64,000 nt of DNA from positions 1 through 64,000 of the forward strand of contig JAYUED010000059.1 of NCBI GenBank assembly GCA_043739385.1. The letters are read 5' to 3'. Position 1 is the stretch's first letter. Each line of letters opens with the position of its first letter. Below are positions 23,224-32,405 of this stretch, piece after piece. The translations under genes were made by a program, and so were the position numbers. The stretch comes from Defluviibacillus sp043739385 (GTDB lineage Bacteria > Pseudomonadota > Gammaproteobacteria > Burkholderiales > Burkholderiaceae_C). The notes below the pieces were generated by a model, which ran no database searches, was not told the DNA's origin, and was given only the letters and a program-made list of their open reading frames with translations.

Positions 23224-25173
23224 TTAACTGTAAATTTCGCTGCCCTGCTCGCGGAATTCGCGAGATTTTTCGTCGAGCAAACGGGCCACCTCGTCAGCAG
23301 ATTGGACGGCTGGTACAGCCTTGGCAATCTCGATCACCTTGGTAACTTTGGTCTCGGTCGTGCCATAGCCCTTAATCTTGGCGAACTCGCGCACTTCCTG
23401 CGAAATCTTCATCGAGCAAAACTTAGGCCCACACATAGAGCAAAAGTGCGCCACTTTGGCGTTGTCTTTAGGCAGGGTTTCGTCGTGGTACTTCATCGCC
23501 GTATCGGGGTCAATAGCGAGGCGGAACTGGTCTTCCCAGCGGAACTCAAAGCGGGCTTTGGAAATGGCGTTGTCCCACATCTGCGCACCAGGGTAGCCTT
23601 TGGCCAAGTCAGCAGCGTGGGCCGCAATCTTGTAGGCAATCAGGCCCTGCTTTACGTCGTCGCGATTGGGCAGACCCAGGTGCTCCTTAGGCGTCACATA
23701 GCACAGCATGGCCGTGCCGTACCAGCCAATGTTGGCTGCACCCATGGCCGAAGAAATATGGTCGTAGCCTGGCGAAATATCAGTAATCAGCGGCCCGAGG
23801 GTATAGAACGGCGCTTCAAAGCAGGCTTCGAGCTGCTTGTCCACGTTCTCTTTGACCAGTTGCAACGGCACATGGCCAGGACCTTCGATCATCACTTGCA
23901 CGTCATGCTTCCAGGCGATTTGGGTCAGCTCACCCAGCGTGTACAACTCGGCAAACTGGGCTTCATCATTCGCGTCGGCGATAGAGCCAGGGCGCAGCCC
24001 ATCCCCCAGCGAGAAGCACACGTCGTAAGCTTTCATGATCTCGCAGATGTCTTCAAAATGCTCGTACAAAAAGCTCTCACGGTGGTGCGACAAACACCAC
24101 TTAGCCATGATGGAGCCCCCCCGCGAGACGATACCGGTGAGCCGGTTGGCGGTCATGGGCACATAGGCGAGACGCACACCAGCGTGGATGGTGAAGTAAT
24201 CCACGCCTTGCTCAGCCTGCTCGATCAACGTGTCGCGGAACAGCTCCCACGTCAAATCTTCGGCTTTGCCGTGGACTTTTTCCAGCGCCTGGTAGATCGG
24301 CACGGTGCCAATCGGCACGGGCGAATTACGCAAAATCCACTCGCGGGTTTCGTGAATGTTGTCGCCAGTGGACAAGTCCATCACGGTGTCTGCGCCCCAG
24401 CGGATGGACCACACCAGCTTGTCCACTTCTTCTTCAATGCTAGAGCTGACCGCCGAGTTACCGATGTTGGCATTAACCTTCACCAGGAAGTTACGCCCGA
24501 TGATCATGGGCTCGCTCTCGGGGTGGTTGATGTTGTTCGGGATCACAGCACGGCCACGCGCCACCTCGTCGCGCACAAATTCAGCCGTCACGTTTTGCAC
24601 CAGGCTTGCATTGAACGAATGGCCACGCTGGGGAAGGCGTTCAGTGGCCAGGCGCTCGGCCAACTGAGCACGAACCAGGTTTTCGCGCACTGCAATAAAT
24701 TCCATCTCTGGCGTGATGATGCCACGCCGGGCATAGTGCATTTGCGACACATTGGCGCCAGACTTAGCGCGGCGGGGCAATGGCGCGCGCGCCATGCGCA
24801 GGGCGTCCAGACGGCTGTCGTTAAGCCGGGTACGGCCATAGGCGCTGCTAATGCCGGGCAGCGTATCGGTGTCGTTTCGCTCGTTGATCCAGGTAGCGCG
24901 CAAGGCAGGCAGGCCGCTGGTGATATCAATCTGCGCCAAGGGGTCGGTATAGGGGCCGCTGGCATCGTAGACGCGAAGGGGGTGGTTCATTTCACGCTCG
25001 GTGTGGCCATCGCGGGTCTGCGTCACCGTGTCGCTCAGGGTGATTTCGCGAAACGGCACGCGAATATCGGGACGTGTGCCATCCAGATAAATCTTGCGCG
25101 AGCCTGCAAAGGATTCGCGGGTGATGCTGCGGGAGAGTGTGTCGGCGTTCACGCCATCTGAGTTATGTGCCAT
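23224..25173 (-). CDS. thiC: Phosphomethylpyrimidine synthase (HMP-P synthase)
   Basis: A radical SAM enzyme that converts aminoimidazole ribotide into hydroxymethylpyrimidine phosphate. I start at the ATG at 25173 (MAHNSDGVNAD); the upstream in-frame codons fall in the riboswitch leader. The product has 649 residues. The [4Fe-4S] motif CSMCGPKFC (CxxCxxxxC) is near the C-terminus, and the ThiC core includes GNSAVSSSIEEEV and MIEGPGHVPL. First gene of the thi operon, directly behind the TPP riboswitch. Confidence 0.97.
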   Translation of the reverse strand: MAHNSDGVNADTLSRSITRESFAGSRKIYLDGTRPDIRVPFREITLSDTVTQTRDGHTEREMNHPLRVYDASGPYTDPLAQIDITSGLPALRATWINERNDTDTLPGISSAYGRTRLNDSRLDALRMARAPLPRRAKSGANVSQMHYARRGIITPEMEFIAVRENLVRAQLAERLATERLPQRGHSFNASLVQNVTAEFVRDEVARGRAVIPNNINHPESEPMIIGRNFLVKVNANIGNSAVSSSIEEEVDKLVWSIRWGADTVMDLSTGDNIHETREWILRNSPVPIGTVPIYQALEKVHGKAEDLTWELFRDTLIEQAEQGVDYFTIHAGVRLAYVPMTANRLTGIVSRGGSIMAKWCLSHHRESFLYEHFEDICEIMKAYDVCFSLGDGLRPGSIADANDEAQFAELYTLGELTQIAWKHDVQVMIEGPGHVPLQLVKENVDKQLEACFEAPFYTLGPLITDISPGYDHISSAMGAANIGWYGTAMLCYVTPKEHLGLPNRDDVKQGLIAYKIAAHAADLAKGYPGAQMWDNAISKARFEFRWEDQFRLAIDPDTAMKYHDETLPKDNAKVAHFCSMCGPKFCSMKISQEVREFAKIKGYGTTETKVTKVIEIAKAVPAVQSADEVARLLDEKSREFREQGSEIYS

Positions 25174-25246
25174 GCGAGCTCCAGGTGCTTGTGGGTAAAA
25201 GCTCGCCTGGGAGCCGCACACTCCTCCGCAAAAAAGGGAGGGGCGG

Positions 25247-25351
25247 CGGGGCACCGATGCGCTTGATTCCTACGCGGGCATGATCCCGATCAGGTTCAGC
25301 GGGTCCCACACTAAAGTGGTCTCAGCCTCGACTTTCATCTACGGCACCCCG
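25247..25351 (-). promoter_or_regulatory. TPP riboswitch (THI element) controlling thiC
   Basis: On the minus strand the RNA starts CGGGGTGCC and closes with GGTGCCCCG, a nine-pair P1 stem that includes two GU pairs. Between them lie the conserved CTGAGA box, ACCC, the GAACCTGATCCGGGTCATGC segment and GCGTAGGAA, which are the THI-box landmarks that bind the pyrimidine and the pyrophosphate. It ends 73 bases before the thiC start. A plausible -10 box (TATCAT, 25364-25369) lies just upstream. High TPP is expected to shut the thiC operon off, by analogy with other Gram-negative thiC leaders. Confidence 0.95.
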
Positions 25352-25386
25352 ACAAGCAACGCAATGATAGCCCCAAAATACAACCT

Positions 25387-26238
25387 ATGACTGCCAACCC
25401 CACTTACCGATATCCCCGTCTCCTCACCATTGCAGGGTCCGACAGCTGCGGAGCTGCAGGTATTCAGGCCGATTTGAAAACCTTTGCAGCGCTAGGCTGC
25501 TACGGCATGACAGCCATCACCGCCGTCACCGCACAGAACACGCGCGGTGTCACTGCGATCCATGCCGTTCCACCCGACATACTGCGGGCGCAAATAGTGG
25601 CGGTGCTGGACGATATAGGCGTAGACGCCATCAAAATCGGCATGCTGCCCACTCCTGAAGCCGTACAGGTGGTGGCCGAAATCTTGACACATTACGGCCC
25701 ACAAAAATTGAAGCATGTGGTACTCGACCCAGTGATGGTAGCCACCAGCGGCGACCGATTGATGACGGCGCAAACCGTGCAGGTAATGGTGCTTACGCTG
25801 TTTCCGCTGGTCAGCGTACTCACGCCTAACCTTGATGAAGCGACGGTACTTTTGGGCCGCGCAGTGACTGGACTAGATGACCTGGAAACCGCCGCCCACG
25901 ATTTGCTCGGGCTCGGCGCCCCTGCGGTGCTGCTGAAAGGAGGCCATTTGCAAGGCCCTACGGTAATGGACGTGCTGGTGACGGCAAGTGGCACCCGTGT
26001 GCAGCTGCCTGCGCCCCGCATCGCCAGCCTCAACTTGCGTGGCACAGGCTGCACGCTGTCATCTGCCATCGCCGCCCATCTCGCACTAGGGCACTCACTT
26101 CCACAGGCTGTAGCGCTGGCCCGTACTTACCTGTTGCAAACCATAGCTACGGGCCGTGACGTGACTACAGGCAACGGCCATGGCCCACTGAACCACAGCC
26201 ATGCGCCACAGGCCATGCTCAAGCTAGTAGCGCATTAA
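25387..26238 (+). CDS. thiD: Hydroxymethylpyrimidine (phosphate) kinase
   Basis: Phosphorylates HMP and HMP-P to HMP-PP, the partner of ThiE. The 283-residue ribokinase-fold protein has the N-terminal TIAGSDSCGAAGIQADLKTF motif, AVTAQNT, the LDPVMVATSGDRLM segment and the C-terminal anion hole NLRGTGCTLSSAIAA. It is divergent from thiC, with only 35 bases between its ATG and the riboswitch, so the thiC promoter must reach into the thiD start. Confidence 0.95.
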   Translation: MTANPTYRYPRLLTIAGSDSCGAAGIQADLKTFAALGCYGMTAITAVTAQNTRGVTAIHAVPPDILRAQIVAVLDDIGVDAIKIGMLPTPEAVQVVAEILTHYGPQKLKHVVLDPVMVATSGDRLMTAQTVQVMVLTLFPLVSVLTPNLDEATVLLGRAVTGLDDLETAAHDLLGLGAPAVLLKGGHLQGPTVMDVLVTASGTRVQLPAPRIASLNLRGTGCTLSSAIAAHLALGHSLPQAVALARTYLLQTIATGRDVTTGNGHGPLNHSHAPQAMLKLVAH

Positions 26239-26340
26239 CGGCAGATCAAAATCAGGATTTTTTGATTTGGGATTTGGGATTCAGGAACGCTTTATGCATG
26301 TTGCACCGCAGCACAACCCCTGCAACACCTAGGAGAGCCC

Positions 26341-26784
26341 ATGCTAAACCGAACCTCGACCCGTTTTTCTCACGTTAAACCGACCGACACCGAGTACGTT
26401 GCCAATGGTTTGCGTGATTTCTTTTTGTACCGCGATCTGGGCGTGGCTGAAGCCACGCACGGAAAGGTAATTGCGCATCTCGTTAAGGCCAATTTAGCAC
26501 CAGAAGCGGGCACGGGGTGGCACCGTCATGAGGCAGATTTTCAAATCGTCATGATGCTCAAGGGTTGGGCCAAATTCATGTACGAAGACAAAGTGACTCT
26601 GGTTGAGGCTGGTGATGTGGTTCACCAGCGCCCTGGTATGAGCCATTTTTTATTCGACTACTCCCAAGACATGGAATATCTAGAAATCGTCTCACCCGCT
26701 GACTTCAAGTCGATTGATGTATCTGCGGTGTGCGACATCCCAGCACCTACGCCCTGGCCTACCGCCACTGCCCCAACCACCTGA
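26341..26784 (+). CDS. Single-domain cupin protein
   Basis: A 147-residue protein with one cupin barrel. The first motif is TGWHRHEADFQIV, with two His and one Glu as likely metal ligands; the second is around GDVVHQRPGMSHF, with a third His. The N-terminal part is the conserved NGLRDFFLYRDLGV block. Small cupins of this type are dioxygenase-like or sensory; no substrate can be named. It is transcribed alone and ends before a shared terminator. Confidence 0.85.
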   Translation: MLNRTSTRFSHVKPTDTEYVANGLRDFFLYRDLGVAEATHGKVIAHLVKANLAPEAGTGWHRHEADFQIVMMLKGWAKFMYEDKVTLVEAGDVVHQRPGMSHFLFDYSQDMEYLEIVSPADFKSIDVSAVCDIPAPTPWPTATAPTT

Positions 26785-26821
26785 TTCAAGCTCCTTTCAG
26801 GTGCAAGTGCACTTCGAATGC

Positions 26822-26854
26822 AAAAAGGGGCGCTGCCAACAATGGCAGCGCCCC
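26822..26854. terminator. Terminator between the cupin and GST genes
   Basis: A perfect 12-bp stem (GGGGCGCTGCCA / TGGCAGCGCCCC) with an ACAA loop. The A-run at 26822-26826 gives a T-run on the minus strand, so it best serves the GST gene that ends at 26896; it may also stop readthrough from the cupin gene. Confidence 0.9.
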
Positions 26855-26895
26855 TTATGGGTTGACGGAAGCAAAGAAGCACTTACGTACGTGAT

Positions 26896-27555
26896 TTAAA
26901 ACTCAGCTTCCAGTTCGTCGCCCGCCTCTTCAGGTTCTGCTTTCGCAGCAGTAATCCATTCTTGCATCGCAGGCAGTAATACCATGCGCTGACAGTAGGC
27001 GGCGCAAACAGGCTCTAAAGCCACGTCATAGCTCAAAAACCGCATCACCACTGGCGCAAACATCGCATCGGCCATGCAGGGCTGAGCGCCAAACAGGTAG
27101 GGGCCTTTGTAGGTGGCGAGGCAATCCTTCCAGATTGCGACGATACGGTCAATATCCGACTGCGCACGTGACCACACCTTGAAGTCCGTAAATTTGGCCT
27201 TTATATTCATCGGTAAAGCACTGCGCAGCGACGAGAAACCCGAATGCATTTCACCGCAAACTGCACGGCAATGGGCACGGGCTTTGATATCCGCAGGCAG
27301 TAGACCGGCTTTGGGCAAAATCTCGTTCAAGTATTCGCCAATGGCTAAGGTATCCCACACAGTGATGCCGCTGTGTGAAAGCGACGGCACCAAGATAGAA
27401 GAAGACAGTAGCAAAATTTCGGCCTTCATCGACGGATCATCCGGGGGGATAACCTTCTCAACAAAATCCAACCCAGCAAGGCGGGCCATAAGCCAGCCGC
27501 GCAGCGACCAAGCCCCGTAGTTTTTGCTGCTTATAGTAAGAACGGGTTTTGTCAT
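26896..27555 (-). CDS. Glutathione S-transferase family protein
   Basis: A 219-residue GST, a paralogue of the protein at 7703-8395. It shares the KNYGAWSLRGWL active-site region, the WDTLAIGEYLNE motif and the CGEMHSGFSSLRSALPMNI block. The C-terminal tail is acidic (EPEEAGDELEAEF). The thioredoxin-like domain covers residues 1-80 and the helical domain residues 90-205. Substrate unknown. It is transcribed alone, away from the divergent PHB depolymerase gene. Confidence 0.88.
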   Translation of the reverse strand: MTKPVLTISSKNYGAWSLRGWLMARLAGLDFVEKVIPPDDPSMKAEILLLSSSILVPSLSHSGITVWDTLAIGEYLNEILPKAGLLPADIKARAHCRAVCGEMHSGFSSLRSALPMNIKAKFTDFKVWSRAQSDIDRIVAIWKDCLATYKGPYLFGAQPCMADAMFAPVVMRFLSYDVALEPVCAAYCQRMVLLPAMQEWITAAKAEPEEAGDELEAEF

Positions 27556-27801
27556 GGCCTAAAGACTCCTCTGAATGGTGAGTTTCCCCAGAGGGTATCG
27601 CCGGGGAGTGTAAAGGCCATAGCCCAGCACTTACCTTTGGCAACGCAAGGGGTGTGCCAGTGTGTAAATGTTACAGACCAGACAAAACCGCACCGACTTG
27701 GCCCGTAACTTGCAGCCTTTTAAAAGCGTTACCTTACGTTTTATAACGAGTTCAGCAACTCCAACGCTTCCAACGACTTCACCGTCACCTCAGGAATACC
27801 G

Positions 27802-29025
27802 ATGCTATATCACGCATACCAAGCCCAATCCGACCTAATGTCTCCCTGGCGGCTGTTGGCGCAGCAAGTAAGCGCATCCTTTTGGTTCAGCGACACCGAA
27901 GGTAGCGCAGTACGCAAACTGTCTGCAGCCAGCGAAGTATTTTCGCGGCTTAGGCTGACGCATTCAAGCCCACCCTACGGCATTGACAGCATCACTGTGG
28001 ACGACAAAACGTTTGCAGTGGTAGAGGAAACCCCCTACAGCACACCTTTTGGCACTCTGCTTCACCTCAAAAAACCGGATGCACCAAACCAGCCGCCAGT
28101 ATTACTGGTGGCCCCACTCTCAGGTCACTTTGCGACCCTGCTACGCGAAACCGCCCGCTCACTGCTGCAAGACCACGATGTCTACATCACGGACTGGCAC
28201 AACGCCCGCGACGTGCCTTTGAGCCATGGCGCGTTCACACTGGACGACTATGTAGACCACATGATCCAGTTCACCGAAGCGGTGCGCACCGATTCCGGAG
28301 CCAATGCCCACATCGTGGCAGTCTGCCAGCCCTGCGTGGCCGCGCTGGCTGCCGTAGCCATCATGGCTGAGGACGATAACCCTGCCCAACCCAAGAGCCT
28401 CACGCTGATGGCTGGCCCGGTGGATTGCCGGGTCAACCCCACTGGTGTCAATACATTGGCAGTCAGCAAGCCCATAGAGTGGTTCGAAAAAAATCTGGTC
28501 AGCCATGTCCCCCTGCCCCACCCCGGCTTCATGCGCCGTGTGTACCCTGGATTTTTACAGGTAACGGCCTTTATCAGCATGAACCCAGAGCGGCACAAGC
28601 AGCAGGCCAAAGACCTGTACAAGCATTTGGTGGAAGGGGATATCGCCAAAGCGGACAACATCCGCAACTTTTACGACGAATATTTAGCCGTAAACGATTT
28701 GCACGCCGAGTTTTACCTGGAAACGGTAGAAAAAGTCTTCCAAACCTATGATCTGCCCCGCGGCGTTCTGACCTACCGTGGCCGCACTGTGAACCCTGCA
28801 GCAATCCGCCGTACAGCATTGTTCACGGTAGAGGGCGAGCGCGACGACATTTGCTCAGTCGGCCAAACCGTGGCGGCGCAAGACCTTTGCACCAACATCC
28901 GCCCCTACCTGAAAACACACCATGTCCAAACCGGCGTCGGGCATTACGGTGTATTCAGCGGGCGCAAATGGCACCAGCAGATTTACCCGCGTGTGCGGGA
29001 GGTGATTCACGCGAGCATGGGGTGA
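27802..29025 (+). CDS. phaZ: Intracellular polyhydroxybutyrate depolymerase
   Basis: Mobilises stored PHB granules. The 407-residue protein belongs to the type I intracellular PHB depolymerases, whose nucleophile is cysteine instead of serine: the lipase-box equivalent is VCQPC with Cys178, as in the Ralstonia eutropha PhaZ1 enzyme. Other family landmarks are the start MLYHAYQAQSDLMSPWR, VLLVAPLSGHFATLLR, YITDWHNARDVP and the C-terminal GVGHYGVFSGRKW with the catalytic His. The presence of this gene suggests that the organism stores PHB. Upstream 246 bp to the divergent GST gene hold its promoter. Confidence 0.94.
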   Translation: MLYHAYQAQSDLMSPWRLLAQQVSASFWFSDTEGSAVRKLSAASEVFSRLRLTHSSPPYGIDSITVDDKTFAVVEETPYSTPFGTLLHLKKPDAPNQPPVLLVAPLSGHFATLLRETARSLLQDHDVYITDWHNARDVPLSHGAFTLDDYVDHMIQFTEAVRTDSGANAHIVAVCQPCVAALAAVAIMAEDDNPAQPKSLTLMAGPVDCRVNPTGVNTLAVSKPIEWFEKNLVSHVPLPHPGFMRRVYPGFLQVTAFISMNPERHKQQAKDLYKHLVEGDIAKADNIRNFYDEYLAVNDLHAEFYLETVEKVFQTYDLPRGVLTYRGRTVNPAAIRRTALFTVEGERDDICSVGQTVAAQDLCTNIRPYLKTHHVQTGVGHYGVFSGRKWHQQIYPRVREVIHASMG

Positions 29026-29061
29026 CAGCACCAAATTAGGCCACCCCGCCGCGCCCTAACC

Positions 29062-30045
29062 TCAATCACTTACCAAAGCCAACGCCGCGTAATCTCCCAG
29101 CTGCAAGCCCAAGCCCGCAGGCACCAAGCGAAAGCCTTGCGTCAACGCGGGTAACTTGCCGTCAACCTGAGCGCGCAGGCGGGGCAGCAGCAGCGCCTGG
29201 TGGTGCCAGAAGACACTCCCACCCAGGCTAACGGCTTGCAAGTCCAGTGTGACGACCAGGTTGTAAATCAAGCGGCCTATCACGCGGCACAGCCCGTCCA
29301 CCTTGGCAAGCGCCTCCAGATCCTCTGCGGCGGCTTGCGTCAGCAGGGTTTGTGCGTCTTGGCCAAAGCGGCGGCGGATCGCGTTGCCTCCGGCCAAGCC
29401 CTCCACATCACCTCCATTGCCGCAACCGCAAAGCGCCTCGGCATCGTCATCGCTGACAAAGGTGTGACCAGCGTGTCCGGCATTGCCATTTTTGCCGCGC
29501 AGCACCTGACCACCCACGCACAAGCCCACGCCCACGCCGGTGCTCCAGGTGACGTAGGCGCAATGGTCCAGGCCTTTCAAGGCGCCCCAGTGGCGTTCGG
29601 CCTCTAACGCTGCAACACCGTCGTTTTCTACCCGCACGCTGACGCGGATGTGGGGGGTGCGGGCTTGTAGCGCGTCGCGCAAGGGGGCTTCAAGTGGGGC
29701 TGTACGCCAGTCGTTGGGCCGACTGTGCGCTGGCCCCGCCAAGCCACCGCAAATGTTGGGGGTGGCCAATTCAACTTGTCCTTGGTTAAGGACAAAGGGG
29801 CCACAGGATGAGACACCGACAATGGTCAACGGCGTCACGGTAATGCCTTGTGCTTGCGCCAAGGCGGTTGCCTCGTCGATAAGACGCAATACCTGCTGTG
29901 CCAGCGCGTCGCTGGAGCCCGTTTTCGCGGTGGGCTCGGACACGCGGGTGGCCAGCAAGAGCTGGTCGCTGGACTCCCCAGATGGCGGGGCTTGCGCTAA
30001 GGTAACGGCTACTTTGGTGCCACCAATGTCCACGCAGGCTTTCAT
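29062..30045 (-). CDS. ROK family sugar kinase
   Basis: A 327-residue ROK protein, from the ATG at 30045 (MKACVDIGGTKVAV). The ATP-binding DIGGTK motif, the VENDGVAALEAERHWGA segment, the GLCVGG strand and the zinc-type CGCGNGGDVEGLAGG region are present. There is no N-terminal helix-turn-helix, so it is a kinase rather than a NagC-type repressor. Glucose, N-acetylglucosamine or a related sugar is likely, but the substrate cannot be fixed; the zinc motif has Gly-Asp in place of the last usual Cys-x. Confidence 0.85.
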   Translation of the reverse strand: MKACVDIGGTKVAVTLAQAPPSGESSDQLLLATRVSEPTAKTGSSDALAQQVLRLIDEATALAQAQGITVTPLTIVGVSSCGPFVLNQGQVELATPNICGGLAGPAHSRPNDWRTAPLEAPLRDALQARTPHIRVSVRVENDGVAALEAERHWGALKGLDHCAYVTWSTGVGVGLCVGGQVLRGKNGNAGHAGHTFVSDDDAEALCGCGNGGDVEGLAGGNAIRRRFGQDAQTLLTQAAAEDLEALAKVDGLCRVIGRLIYNLVVTLDLQAVSLGGSVFWHHQALLLPRLRAQVDGKLPALTQGFRLVPAGLGLQLGDYAALALVSD

Positions 30046-30119
30046 ACGAATCTTCTCCAACTTCAAAAAAACTTCAGCACTTCAGAACTTGAAAAAAACT
30101 TCAAATTAATGCCTAAAAC

Positions 30120-30314
30120 TCAAACAAACTTCGCAATAACGCTGGCCAAGAAGCTCAGCAAAATCGTGGTGGTGACGGGCACATACCACTCGCGTCCGAA
30201 GAGCTTGAATCGCATGTCTCCCGGCAGCTTGCCAAAACCCAAGCGCTGCAACATCGGGCTGAACCAGCTGATGCAAACCAGCGCGAGGAATACGACAATG
30301 AACCAGCGAATCAT
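30120..30314 (-). CDS. DUF2905 small membrane protein
   Basis: A 64-residue protein from the ATG at 30314 (MIRWFIVVFLALV). Two hydrophobic segments flank the conserved FGKLPGDMRFK motif that defines DUF2905. The function is unknown. Its start lies 19 bases after the stop of the MidA-like gene on the same strand, so the two probably share a transcript. Confidence 0.85.
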   Translation of the reverse strand: MIRWFIVVFLALVCISWFSPMLQRLGFGKLPGDMRFKLFGREWYVPVTTTILLSFLASVIAKFV

Positions 30315-30333
30315 GAGCGGTGCAATGCCAAGT

Positions 30334-31491
30334 TCATAGCGTGTGCATACGGTCGCCAGCTGTAAAACCGATCGGTTCCCAAGCAACGCCTTTTGAGCTA
30401 GTCTTGCCAAACGCCATCACCTTGAACAACTCGCCCATCTCGTGCTCTGTCATCAATTTCTGCACCGATGCAATCTCCACGCTAGTAGCGCGCTCTAGTT
30501 TTGAGAGCAATCCGCAGTTCATCAGGAAGCGAGCTTGGCACGCGTAGCCCAACACATCCAGCCCAGCCTCTTGCGCCGCCAAAGCGATGCCGGTGAAGTT
30601 GACGTGGGCGGTGATGTCTTTGTGACCCAAGTCGGTCAACGGGTCGCCGCCCGCCTTGTGCGCTTGGTGACACATCAGCGTACCCATATGGCGCTGCGGG
30701 TGGTAGTACTCGCTCTCAGGGAAACCGTAGTCAATGAAGAAGGCTGCACCCTGAGTGAGCCGATCGGCCAAAGTTCGGATAAATGCTTCGGCCTGTGGGT
30801 GAACTTCTGTCAGATAGTCGTGTTCGCCTTCAATCTCGACTGGCGGGCGTAAATCAGTGGATTGATCTGCCCAGTGCAGCGCACCCTCATGCAGCGCAAC
30901 GCCGCGCTCAGACCATACGCCGCTTTGGCGGGCCAGAAGTTTGACAGGCATGGCGTCCAGCACCTCATTGCCGACCAGCACACCTTGCATCGTTTCAGGC
31001 AATTCACTGACCCAACGAACTTGGTCGCCAAACGCAGCCAGTTGCTGCTGCTGGCGCTCGCGCAAAGTACCGGAAAGGTCCACGATGGTGTAACGGCGAA
31101 CGGGCTTGGCGCACACCTCGGGGTTCGACAGCGCCAGCAGCAACTGATTGGCCAATACGCCGGAGCCTGCGCCGAATTCCCAAATTTCATCGGTATCCGT
31201 AGCCTTCAGCGCCTGCGCGACCTGCTCTGCCAGCGTCTGGCCAAAATAAGGCGACAGCTCAGGTGCCGTCACAAAATCGCTACCCGACTGGGGCAGCACA
31301 CCAAATTTGCGCGAACTGTTGGCGTAATAGCCCAGACCTGGTGCGTACAGCGCGAGGGCCATGAAGCGGTCAAAACCGATCCAGCCACCGTTGGATGCAA
31401 TGGTTTTTTTGACCCATGTCAGCAAAGCCGCGCTCACGTCGGATGGGGCATGGGTGGGGAGGCTGGGTAAACTGTTGGATTGTGTTTTCAC
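30334..31491 (-). CDS. SAM-dependent methyltransferase, MidA/NDUFAF7 family
   Basis: A 385-residue protein starting with GTG. It has the MidA block GGWIGFDRFMALALYAPGLG and then SDFVTAPELSPYFG, the WEFGAGSGVLANQLL SAM-binding motif, GNEVLDAMPV and FIDYGFPESEYYHP. Mitochondrial homologues methylate an arginine of a complex I subunit; a bacterial substrate is not established. The start is only 18 bp from the ATG of the divergent SDR gene, so each promoter must lie in the neighbour's coding region. Confidence 0.9.
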   Translation of the reverse strand: MKTQSNSLPSLPTHAPSDVSAALLTWVKKTIASNGGWIGFDRFMALALYAPGLGYYANSSRKFGVLPQSGSDFVTAPELSPYFGQTLAEQVAQALKATDTDEIWEFGAGSGVLANQLLLALSNPEVCAKPVRRYTIVDLSGTLRERQQQQLAAFGDQVRWVSELPETMQGVLVGNEVLDAMPVKLLARQSGVWSERGVALHEGALHWADQSTDLRPPVEIEGEHDYLTEVHPQAEAFIRTLADRLTQGAAFFIDYGFPESEYYHPQRHMGTLMCHQAHKAGGDPLTDLGHKDITAHVNFTGIALAAQEAGLDVLGYACQARFLMNCGLLSKLERATSVEIASVQKLMTEHEMGELFKVMAFGKTSSKGVAWEPIGFTAGDRMHTL

Positions 31492-31509
31492 CCTTGGATT
31501 GTCTCTCCA

Positions 31510-32337
31510 ATGCAGCCTCTTTTACCCACATCAACAGCCTCCGACACGCCGAATTACACGCGTACTGTGCTTGTCACCGGCGCGGGCAAACGCCTGGGCC
31601 GTGAGATCGCCTTGCATCTCGCGCAGCACGGCTGGCAAGTAGCAGTGCATTACCGGCAATCCAAAGAGGATGCTATCCAAACAGTAGCTGACTGTACAAA
31701 CCAAAACTGCATTGCAGCCGCTTTTGATGCAGATTTCTCAGATGAGACAGCTGTCCGCGGCTTGGTGCCGCGAGTAGTGGCCCATTTCGGCCGCCTTGAC
31801 GCCGTGGTCAACAGCGCCTCCACCTTCGAACACGACGATGCAGCCAGCTTCAGCTACGCCAGCCTAGCCCGGCACCTGATGGGCAATACCGCGGCACCGA
31901 TTCTGCTGGCGCAGGCCTTGCACAGTCATGTGCAGGAGCGTGAGGCGCAAAGCGTGACCAAGGTCGCCAATGGTGCCAATGGGGTGGTGGTTAACCTGCT
32001 TGACCAAAAGCTATGGAACCCTAACCCCGATTTTCTGAGCTACACCCTCTCCAAAGCGGCACTGGAATCAGCCAACACGCTTCTGGCCCAAGCATTGGCC
32101 CCTGATCTGCGGGTGGTAGGTGTCGCACCTGGCTTAACGATCACCAGCCACATGCTCAGCGACGATCAATTCCAAGGCTTGCACAAGCTCTCACCACTGG
32201 GCCGCTCGTCCACGCCGCAAGATGTGGTGGCGACAGTGCGGTTTGCACTGGAAAACCAGTCCATTACCGGCACCACATTGCTGGTCGATGGCGGTCAGCA
32301 TTTGATGCGCTTCGAGCGCGATTTTTCGCTGATGTGA
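31510..32337 (+). CDS. Short-chain dehydrogenase, pteridine-reductase-like
   Basis: A 275-residue SDR, from the ATG at 31510. The cofactor motif is TGAGKRLGREIAL, with the Arg that favours NADPH. The catalytic Tyr-Lys pair is in YTLSKAALES and the closing motif is GTTLLVDGGQHL. The basic TGAGKRLG turn and the position directly before folB fit a FolM- or PTR1-like dihydropteridine reductase acting in folate or monapterin metabolism; this is inferred from the context. It probably forms an operon with folB, the small antitoxin-like gene and ttcA. Confidence 0.85.
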   Translation: MQPLLPTSTASDTPNYTRTVLVTGAGKRLGREIALHLAQHGWQVAVHYRQSKEDAIQTVADCTNQNCIAAAFDADFSDETAVRGLVPRVVAHFGRLDAVVNSASTFEHDDAASFSYASLARHLMGNTAAPILLAQALHSHVQEREAQSVTKVANGANGVVVNLLDQKLWNPNPDFLSYTLSKAALESANTLLAQALAPDLRVVGVAPGLTITSHMLSDDQFQGLHKLSPLGRSSTPQDVVATVRFALENQSITGTTLLVDGGQHLMRFERDFSLM

Positions 32338-32405
32338 ATGTATTTTTTATTGCGCATTTCGCATTTCGCATTCCCCACTTTCACCGCTCAACTTACAAGG
32401 CAACC

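Noticed and set aside
23218..25161. 647-codon open frame on the plus strand
   Set aside because: It is entirely antisense to thiC, His/Arg-rich and unlike any protein; it is a shadow of the well-conserved thiC gene.
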